Of a stretch of DNA of 12,647 bases, positions 6,819 to 12,647 are shown one piece after another. Both the position numbers and the translations under genes were made by a program. The notes under the pieces are model-generated. The model was not told the DNA's origin, did not search any database, and saw only the letters and a list, made by a program, of their open reading frames with translations. The stretch's first letter is position 1; the number at the start of each line of letters is the position of its first letter. The stretch comes from Planctomycetota bacterium (lineage in GTDB: Bacteria; Planctomycetota; Phycisphaerae; WQYP01). The stretch covers positions 1-12,647 of the forward strand of contig JAJZCT010000033.1 of the NCBI GenBank assembly GCA_021828925.1, read 5' to 3'.

Positions 6819-9126
6819 ATGCCGGCCTGGAGATGGCAAGCGTCTTGGGATACGGCATGCGGCCATGATAAGCACCAACCAGCGTGCGAACCAGCGACTG
6901 TTCAATGATCGTCAATTCCGAAAGCGTGACATTACACTGGTCAAATTGGCCATCCATGAGTCGCTTGGTAATCATTTGATGCACCGCGCCCTCAATTTTA
7001 GCCGCCGTAGGTTCCGGCATAGAACGAATCATTCCTTCTGAGCCGTCGCAGATCATCAGGATGGCCGTCTCCTTGCTGCGCGGCTTGGGGCCGGGATACC
7101 GGAATTCAGTATCGTGTACTTGCGACGCCAGACCGCCGGTGAGTGCTTCTCGCGTCTGCTTTTCCCGGGCGGCATGGAAGAAATATTCAACGATGGTTGT
7201 GCCGTGATGTTCGGCGATAAAATCCCGCACGGCCAGCGGCAAGCGATATTCCCGCGCCAATTCCAAGCCATCTTTAACATGTCCGACGACAATTAGCAGG
7301 CTCATGGCCGGAGAGAGTTTTTCGTGACGGTTCTGGCCGGCGTTCATGTTCTCCATGAAATAGCCGGGTTTAAGAAGTTTTCCGATGTCGTGGTAATAGG
7401 CTCCTACGCGGCACAACAGGCTGTTGGCCCCCAGTTCCCGTGCCGCAGCTTCAGCCATCGAACCCAACACCAGCGAATGGCTGAACGTGCCGGGGGCTTC
7501 CATGGCCAAGCGTCGCAGAAGTGGTTGATTTGTATCAGAAAGTTCCAGCAGCGTCATAGCCGTGGTCAAACCAAAAAACTTTTCTACGAGAGGCAGCAAG
7601 CCAAGCATGATAAATATGGCGGCGAAAACGGCACTACCCGCGCCGATAGCCTGGTCTAATAAAATCCCGGTGCCGGGTTGCCGGGCCGCATAGAGCCAAT
7701 CCAAGGGTACCGCTTGAGTCAGCGGCGTATGTGAAAAGCCAAATCCCAGGACGGCAGCCCCGGCGACCAATGCCGCCAGCAGACCCACGCGAATAAGTTG
7801 GGTGCGGGTGCGGATTTCATGGAGGCTAAAAATGAGAGTGGCGGAGGTGGCAAAGGCCGCAATAAAAAAAGATAAGTCTTGTCCGGCCACAACCGTTACC
7901 AACAGGGCGTTAAGTGTGGTGAGGCCCAGGGCAAAGCGCTGATCGTAGGCGATTACGAAAATCAGAGCCGCCAGTAACATCGGTGCCATTCCCAGCAGGT
8001 AAATCCAGCCCGGCAGCCCCGCTACCAGTGTGAGTTTAGCTGCGGCAGCACATGTCAAGAGTAAAATGGCGGGGGCCGAGGCTCTGCGAAAACCCGGTTC
8101 CCTGATCCGAAATCCGATATAAACCGCCCCGATAAGGCACACTACGGCGGTGAGCATGTACAGGCCCAGCAGATGCTCCAATAGTGCCCAGGGATGGCGT
8201 TTGGCCAGATGTCTGCGCCAGACGCGATACGCGACGTGCAGGTTGGTGCGAATTCCCGGCGTGATAATTTCCCCGGCGTGAACCAAGACTTGGCCCCGAT
8301 GGAAGATCCTTTGCGGCATGGTAATAGCGGCTTCATTGGCGGAGGCCAATTTGGCCATGGCGGGGCGATCAAGAATAAATGTGGGCCTGTTCTTGGCCGC
8401 CAGGAATGCTGAAACGGTGTCCCACAAGGATTCGGGTAGACATTGCTCCACCATCGGGCGGAACCCTCGTCCGCGCGAATCCAATACGCCCAATTCATTC
8501 AGCTTTATTCTTGTTTGCTGGACCTTATTGTTGTTTCTGGTGCGCACGATGATATTGATGGATGGCGTTTTGGCAATGGTTTCCAGCGTTTTCTGATCGA
8601 TCACCGGGCGCTGTTTGAGTTCACTAACCAAGAGTTTGATCTGCTTGGAATATTGCGGAAATTCATTGTCTTGGATAATGCTATGCAGATATTTTAAGGC
8701 ATTGGCGGTCATGTGGGGAAATCGGGTTCGCAGGGGTTCGGAAAGACTTGCTGGTGATTTTATAGCCGCGACATCATAGGGCAGGCTGTTAAGCTCTGTG
8801 CCGATAATTTCCAGAAGCTTATGCCGATCGTTAAGTTTAAGCACGGGATTAGTATGCAGGCGGGCCTGCAGTCGCAGAGCCTGGAATTTGGCCTGATCCG
8901 GAATACTGAATGTCACAGGCGATAAAATAGTCGTCGGAGCTTTAGTTCCAAGCCAGACCGGCTTGGTGTTGGGAATCAATTCCAGCACCAACAGCACGGC
9001 AAAGCACAGGGCTGTAAGGATCATGAACGTCCATTGCGGGCCTGAAATATCCTTCCAGATTCGCTGCCGTGGGGAGGCGTCTTCGGCTACTGCCATCCGA
9101 CGCAAACTCTTTTTTTGTAACCACAT
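6817..9126 (-). CDS. pgpH: PgpH-type 7TM HD-domain phosphohydrolase (putative c-di-AMP phosphodiesterase)
   Basis: A membrane HD phosphohydrolase of the PgpH/YqfF family, whose studied members hydrolyse c-di-AMP. The order is one N-terminal membrane helix (WTFMILTALCFAVLLVLEL), an extracytoplasmic 7TMR-HDED region of about 250 residues, seven membrane helices (encoded at about 8170-7550), and a cytoplasmic HD domain. The metal-binding residues are all present: HSL, YYHDIGK (H579/D580 from the ATG at 9126), HEKLSP, GHVKDG, EHHGT, and the late Asp in KPRSKETAILMICD. The start is uncertain. TTG 9168 would add 14 residues without a ribosome binding site; ATG 9126 has a weak AAAG upstream; ATG 9096 gives MAVAEDAS. 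All precede the first membrane helix. The gene heads the coupled pgpH-ybeY-corC run. That this organism uses c-di-AMP is inferred from the family, not shown here. Confidence 0.93.
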   Translation of the reverse strand: MWLQKKSLRRMAVAEDASPRQRIWKDISGPQWTFMILTALCFAVLLVLELIPNTKPVWLGTKAPTTILSPVTFSIPDQAKFQALRLQARLHTNPVLKLNDRHKLLEIIGTELNSLPYDVAAIKSPASLSEPLRTRFPHMTANALKYLHSIIQDNEFPQYSKQIKLLVSELKQRPVIDQKTLETIAKTPSINIIVRTRNNNKVQQTRIKLNELGVLDSRGRGFRPMVEQCLPESLWDTVSAFLAAKNRPTFILDRPAMAKLASANEAAITMPQRIFHRGQVLVHAGEIITPGIRTNLHVAYRVWRRHLAKRHPWALLEHLLGLYMLTAVVCLIGAVYIGFRIREPGFRRASAPAILLLTCAAAAKLTLVAGLPGWIYLLGMAPMLLAALIFVIAYDQRFALGLTTLNALLVTVVAGQDLSFFIAAFATSATLIFSLHEIRTRTQLIRVGLLAALVAGAAVLGFGFSHTPLTQAVPLDWLYAARQPGTGILLDQAIGAGSAVFAAIFIMLGLLPLVEKFFGLTTAMTLLELSDTNQPLLRRLAMEAPGTFSHSLVLGSMAEAAARELGANSLLCRVGAYYHDIGKLLKPGYFMENMNAGQNRHEKLSPAMSLLIVVGHVKDGLELAREYRLPLAVRDFIAEHHGTTIVEYFFHAAREKQTREALTGGLASQVHDTEFRYPGPKPRSKETAILMICDGSEGMIRSMPEPTAAKIEGAVHQMITKRLMDGQFDQCNVTLSELTIIEQSLVRTLVGAYHGRMPYPKTLAISRPA

Positions 9127-9248
9127 ATATCTTTGCGGGCGGCCCCGCGCCGCCGCCTCATAGCCCAATAATCAAGACCGTACCATCGCGCGGTACCTGT
9201 ATCTGAAATCGCCGCCCGTTGTCCCGATCGCAGCCGTTTCAATCTGTT

Positions 9249-9276
9249 ATTCTACCCGCCGGAGGGGATCAACCAA
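9249..9276 (-). promoter_or_regulatory. Possible sigma70-like promoter for the pgpH operon
   Basis: On the minus strand TTGGTT (9276-9271), a 16-bp spacer and TAGAAT (9254-9249) resemble -35 and -10 boxes (3/6 and 5/6 matches). They lie about 120 bp before the chosen pgpH start. This is a sequence match only; such matches are common by chance. Confidence 0.3.
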
Positions 9277-9307
9277 AGCTCATCGAAGCACTGGGGACAA
9301 TTTCAAG

Positions 9308-9344
9308 GGAAATAATTTCCGATAACAACTTGTTATTCGCGAAT
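9308..9344. repeat. Three adjoining palindromes between nuoI and pgpH
   Basis: In order on the plus strand: GGAAAT-A-ATTTCC (9308-9320), ATAACAA-C-TTGTTAT (9322-9336) and ATTCGCGAAT (9335-9344), all perfect. They fill 37 bp of an AT-rich patch just after the nuoI stop. Each is compact enough to be a dimer binding site; the arms are AT-rich and the loops are one base or none, so they are poor RNA hairpins. The rest of the 9169-9357 gap shows only a weak inverted repeat (GTACC 9180-9184, GGTAC 9192-9196). Confidence 0.5.
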
Positions 9345-9357
9345 TAGAAAATATTTT

Positions 9358-9897
9358 TTACATTGGCCGACGTTTAATGGTTTGGTCGTACATCGCCAGG
9401 AGCTTTTGCTTGTCGAAAACCATCTCTTCGCGGGTCAGGCCGACAATGTCGTACTCATACGTCAGTTCAATGGCATCGACGGGGCAGGCTTCCTCGCACA
9501 TGCCGCAATAGATGCAGCGCAGCTCATCAATATCGAATTTAATTGGATATTTTTCACGGTCCGGCCAGGAATCCGGTGCGGCATCGCCGACAATATGAAT
9601 GCAATGTGCCGGGCAAGCCGTGGCGCACATGTAACAGGCCACGCATTTTACGCGATTTTGCTCATCACGGTTCAGCCGGTGCACCCCGCGATAGCGCTGC
9701 ACATCCATGCCCTGTTCCAGAACGGGCTTATCTTCCCGGCGTTCTTCCGGATATTGCATGGTGCGGACATTGCCGCCCACGGATCGAAACAGATGCACCA
9801 GCGTGCTTCCCAAACCGGAAAGCACGGCCGGTAAAAAAATATTTTCGGAAGCGTTAAGCTCCGGAGGTTGCAATACCATGACATCTTCAAGCTTCAT
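9358..9897 (-). CDS. nuoI: NADH-quinone oxidoreductase subunit I (NuoI), stand-alone
   Basis: The two-cluster ferredoxin-like subunit of respiratory complex I, which passes electrons through clusters N6a and N6b toward quinone on the cytoplasmic side of the membrane. Two 4Fe-4S motifs are complete: C85-VA-C88-YM-C91-ATA-C95-P and C128-IY-C131-GM-C134-EEA-C138-P. The first is preceded by YRGVHRLNRDEQNRVKC, characteristic of NuoI. The length of 179 residues is normal. The ATG at 9897 has GGAGA upstream at suitable spacing. No other nuo gene is present: the upstream side is a RhuM remnant and the downstream side is pgpH, whereas nuoI normally sits between nuoH and nuoJ. The rest of complex I must be elsewhere, or this is a second copy or a NuoI-like ferredoxin serving another complex. 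Confidence 0.9.
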   Translation of the reverse strand: MKLEDVMVLQPPELNASENIFLPAVLSGLGSTLVHLFRSVGGNVRTMQYPEERREDKPVLEQGMDVQRYRGVHRLNRDEQNRVKCVACYMCATACPAHCIHIVGDAAPDSWPDREKYPIKFDIDELRCIYCGMCEEACPVDAIELTYEYDIVGLTREEMVFDKQKLLAMYDQTIKRRPM

Positions 9898-9943
9898 ACA
9901 GCATTCTCCACATTCAGTGGTTCAAAGACCAATTCCAAGGCAT

Positions 9944-9972
9944 ATAGTACGCCTTTACCGCAGGTTTGAAAA
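9944..9972 (-). promoter_or_regulatory. Possible promoter for nuoI at the edge of the RhuM remnant
   Basis: On the minus strand TTTTCA (9972-9967), a 17-bp spacer and TACTAT (9949-9944) match the -35 and -10 consensus at 4/6 each, about 45 bp before the nuoI ATG. The -35 box lies at the beginning of the RhuM-derived open frame. Low-confidence pattern match. Confidence 0.25.
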
Positions 9973-10262
9973 GTTGCGATGCCATCATCTCCGTCGGCTA
10001 CCGCGTCAGCAGCGCCAAAGCCACGGAGTTTCGCATCTGGGCGACGCAAACACTGCGTGAATTCATCACCAAAGGATTTGTCCCGGATGATGAACGATTG
10101 AAACTCAACAGGCGTTTCGGCAAGGATTACTTCAAAGAACTGGAACGTATTGTCTCCATGTTCCTGGATTACGCTGAAAATCAGGTCGGCCGGCACATCC
10201 CCACGAAAATGTCCGAGTGGGTCACCCGGCTCGATGCGTTTCTGAAGTTCAATGAATACGGA
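9966..10262 (+). pseudogene. RhuM-family virulence protein remnant with internal deletion
   Basis: The plus-strand frame encodes DAIISVGYRVSS followed by FRIWATQTLREFI, KGFVPDDERLK and FGKDYF, the central block of RhuM-family proteins (about 330-350 residues, seen near mobile elements and host-interaction islands). Directly after FGKDYF (10131-10133) the sequence jumps to KELERIVSMFLDYAENQ and RLDAFLKFNEYG, the C-terminal block. The intervening 100 or more residues are absent, yet the frame is kept. The N-terminal third is also missing: the frame is closed by a TAG at 9945-9947, and only a TTG (9966) without a ribosome binding site could start it. After NEYG (10262) the frame reads antisense into the c-di-GMP gene and stops near 10301. 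I take this as a decayed insertion, not a working gene; a short product cannot be excluded. Confidence 0.8.
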
Positions 10263-12647
10263 CTAAGTCCTGGTCAATTGCCAGGATCAGGGAGTGCATG
10301 ACCTGGCCCCATTCTTCCAGGAGTTCCAACGAGGTGTCGTGCTGGACCTGGGCTAAAATCTCATGGCGCTTCAGATGGGCTTTATCCATGGCTGTGAACT
10401 CTGGGAGATGGCCATAGGCGGCCCGGCGCTGCTCAATCCAAATTCCAGTGGGACAGCTCTCGAGCGGTGGTATATCCATCGGTAATGGATCGGGGATCCC
10501 GGCGGCCCGCATTTCACGCAGCCTCATAATCCGCTCCGTAACCGATACATGCCTCGACAAAAGTTGCAGGTCCTCAGGTGTATAGCGCGGCGGCAGGGAC
10601 TGCTTCGAGAGTTTTAAGTTCCCGGCCCAGGCCATAAACTGGCTTTCCTCCATAGGGCGGCCTAAGAAATATCCCTGGATATTCTCGCCGCCCAGTCGCA
10701 GCCAATACGCCAGTTGTTCACGTGTCTCAACACCTTCGGCAAGAAGGCGAGTGTGGGAGAGTTCCGCAAAATGCAGCGCGGAAATCGTCACCGAAGCATG
10801 GGCGTTTTTGACTAATAGTCCGCGCATAAATTCCTGCCCAAGCTTGAGTTCCTTCACCGGCAGTGATGCGGCGTACAGTAAAGAGGCGTGACCGGTTCCG
10901 AAGTCGTCCAGGCTGGTGGAAATGCGGCGTATGCCGATGGCTTCAAGCCGCTGGACTGCCAGCGGCATATCCGTCAGCGCGGTGACTTCGGTAATTTCCA
11001 GTGTAAGGAAGGACGGATCGGGGCAGTCGGCTAAAGCTGCATCCAAATCCATGAGGAAACTGGGGTGCAGCAGATGACGTGATCCGATATTCACGCTGAT
11101 GCGCAAATCCAATCCCTGGGCTAAAAGGCGTTGCCGCAGCCGCACCGCTTCTCGGATCGCCAACCCTCCCAGCAGACATATCAGTGCTGGATCATTTTCA
11201 ATGACTGGCATAAACGTTGCTGGAGAGAGCCATTTATCGCCTTCGCGCCAGCGAGCCAGCATCTCCACGCCGTCGAGTTTTCCCAGGCGCATATTGGCCT
11301 GTGGCTGGAGGAAAAATTGTATTTTCCCATCCTTTACCGCGACGGGGAAATTTTGTCGGGCACGAAAACGCTGTTCCACTTTTTCGGCGATGGCGCTTTG
11401 GAACACTTCAAAGCGGGCACCACTTTCTTTGGCGGAGTATAAAACCGCATCGGCATGCCGCAGCAATGTATCCCGGTCCGTGCGGTCAATGGGATAAATC
11501 GTGAATCCCATGCGGACGTTGATGGTAATATTCTGGCCGTGCCGAATTACCGGTTCATCAAGCGTCCGCAGCAAACGCTCGACAGCTATGCCCAAATCCG
11601 CAGCTTCCGCGAGGCTGAAAATCAGTCCGAATTCATCCCCGCCGATGCGCGCAACCACATCACCCTTCCGCATTGTGACCGCCAAGCGCTGGGAAACGGC
11701 GCGTAACAGTTCATCGCCGACGGCGTGTCCGAGGGTATCATTGATTTCTTTAAACCCGTCGATGTCCAGTATGCCAATCGCCATTTGCCGATTGTACCGG
11801 TCTGCCCGGCTGAGAGATTCGGTAATCGCCTGCTCAAAATACGCGCGGTTAGGCAAGTCGGTAAGCGAATCATGAACGCTCAAATATTCCAGTCGCTCGC
11901 GCTGGCGGTAGCTGGAAAGCGCCAAAGAAGCGTTGCCGGCTAACCGGCCAAGGAGTTTCACAATGGGGCGGCTGAAGTAGCTGGATTGCCGACTCCCGAC
12001 AAAAAGCACCGCCTCGGGTTTTTTATCTCGTTCGCCAATCGGAAAGCCCGCCGCTCCCCGCAACTTCAGAGCTTTTAAGAATTCCCGCCAGTGCGCAAAA
12101 TCCTTGTGCGATAAGGCATCGGGTACGACAAATTCCCGGCCCGTGCGATACACTGTGCCAGTTACGCCTTTACCCAAGGGGCCAGGGAGGCTGATCGACC
12201 ATTGGGTTTTTAGCACGCGTTCGGCGTCTTTGCCGCAATGGCTTACGATCTCGGCAAGCTGGGTCTGCGGATCAATAAGCCGCACGTAGGCAATCGGTGC
12301 ATCGGTATGGTTCACGATCGTTTCTACCAGCAGCCGAAAAATCACCTCGGGTGCGGGATTTTTAAGCAGCATTTGGTTAACTGTGTCCAGCGCGTCTTCG
12401 TAGGAATGTAAACGCCGCAATTCTCGCTGGGCGTGGATGCGGTCTAAGGCACCGCCAATATCTCGGGCCAACTGCTGCAACTGGTTGGCCGCTCCTTCGG
12501 GAAATGGAATGTCCGTCGTGCGATACATGCTTAGGAATCCCTGCTGGCCGCCCCGGGTTTTAAATGGGGCGGTAATACTGCCCACCAGACCAAAGCGCTG
12601 GGCCTGAATTCTCCAGGGTTCAAACGTGGGATCCTCGGCAAGGGACA
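10249..12647 (-). CDS. GAF-GAF-GGDEF-EAL c-di-GMP enzyme with C-terminal CZB-like zinc domain, 5' partial
   Basis: A signalling protein likely to make and/or degrade c-di-GMP. The frame is open to the window end; residues before GTG 12585 (EDPTFEPWRIQAQRFGLVGS) continue a GAF domain, so the start lies outside. Counting from GTG 12585: end of GAF1 to about 55; GAF2 about 75-228; GGDEF about 232-397 with intact GGDEF (315-319) and inhibitory RKGD (306-309); EAL about 402-655. The EAL signature reads E441-M-L, but the expected catalytic residues are present: N499, E530, D560/D561, K581, E617, Q637. Residues 670-770 carry H679, C711, H737 and H741, matching the CZB zinc-site spacing. The stop (10249-10251) lies within sequence shared with the antisense RhuM remnant, so the last residues may be a deletion scar. 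Both catalytic activities look possible; which dominates cannot be told. Confidence 0.92.
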   Translation of the reverse strand, partial: SLAEDPTFEPWRIQAQRFGLVGSITAPFKTRGGQQGFLSMYRTTDIPFPEGAANQLQQLARDIGGALDRIHAQRELRRLHSYEDALDTVNQMLLKNPAPEVIFRLLVETIVNHTDAPIAYVRLIDPQTQLAEIVSHCGKDAERVLKTQWSISLPGPLGKGVTGTVYRTGREFVVPDALSHKDFAHWREFLKALKLRGAAGFPIGERDKKPEAVLFVGSRQSSYFSRPIVKLLGRLAGNASLALSSYRQRERLEYLSVHDSLTDLPNRAYFEQAITESLSRADRYNRQMAIGILDIDGFKEINDTLGHAVGDELLRAVSQRLAVTMRKGDVVARIGGDEFGLIFSLAEAADLGIAVERLLRTLDEPVIRHGQNITINVRMGFTIYPIDRTDRDTLLRHADAVLYSAKESGARFEVFQSAIAEKVEQRFRARQNFPVAVKDGKIQFFLQPQANMRLGKLDGVEMLARWREGDKWLSPATFMPVIENDPALICLLGGLAIREAVRLRQRLLAQGLDLRISVNIGSRHLLHPSFLMDLDAALADCPDPSFLTLEITEVTALTDMPLAVQRLEAIGIRRISTSLDDFGTGHASLLYAASLPVKELKLGQEFMRGLLVKNAHASVTISALHFAELSHTRLLAEGVETREQLAYWLRLGGENIQGYFLGRPMEESQFMAWAGNLKLSKQSLPPRYTPEDLQLLSRHVSVTERIMRLREMRAAGIPDPLPMDIPPLESCPTGIWIEQRRAAYGHLPEFTAMDKAHLKRHEILAQVQHDTSLELLEEWGQVMHSLILAIDQDLVRIH

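Noticed and set aside
9180..9196. Inverted repeat GTACC/GGTAC upstream of pgpH considered as a riboswitch or leader hairpin
   Set aside because: Only a 5-bp stem with a 7-bp loop and no recognisable c-di-AMP or other riboswitch core.
9894..10196. 100-codon minus-strand frame upstream of nuoI
   Set aside because: It is the antisense of the RhuM remnant; the plus-strand reading has the protein homology.
1..12647. CRISPR arrays, tRNA or rRNA genes, transposases
   Set aside because: No regularly spaced repeats, no cloverleaf-like or rRNA-like segments and no transposase motifs were seen by eye.

Overview
The window is bacterial, gene-dense, of middling GC content, and mostly chromosomal housekeeping sequence. 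The organism is probably a Planctomycetota or related PVC lineage. That guess rests on the style of several proteins: the secreted GH5-like protein, a YbeY with GYDD instead of GYDH, and the PgpH-YbeY-CorC gene order. It is an inference from remembered family features, not a search result.

Layout. Positions 2-2790 (+) hold two tightly coupled genes: a polyprenyl-phosphate glycosyltransferase of family GT2 (its start lies before the window) and an ArnT/PMT-like membrane glycosyltransferase. Together they look like a lipid-linked sugar transfer module. Next on the same strand (2962-4130) is a secreted GH5-like glycoside hydrolase. It carries a frameshift near its 3' end and an Asp where the acid/base Glu is expected. 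Positions 9126-4197 (-) hold pgpH (HD-family, c-di-AMP phosphodiesterase type), ybeY, a CorC/HlyC-type CBS protein and def (peptide deformylase). The first three are coupled by a stop/SD overlap and an ATGA overlap. Upstream on the same strand is a stand-alone nuoI (9897-9358), separated from pgpH by about 190 bp that contains three adjoining palindromes.

Positions 9966-10262 (+) hold a decayed RhuM-family gene: the N-terminus and the middle are missing, while the parts left are still easily recognised. It abuts, and overlaps by 14 bp, the 3' end of a large minus-strand gene (12647-10249, start outside the window). That gene encodes a GAF-GAF-GGDEF-EAL protein with a C-terminal domain whose His/Cys/His/His spacing matches the CZB zinc-binding domain. 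The protein therefore probably couples zinc or redox sensing to c-di-GMP turnover.

The main points to check are the RhuM deletion scar and its effect on both neighbours, the C-terminal CZB-like domain, and the frameshifted GH5-like gene. I see no RNA genes, CRISPR arrays, transposases or complete mobile elements, and no convincing wholly new system.
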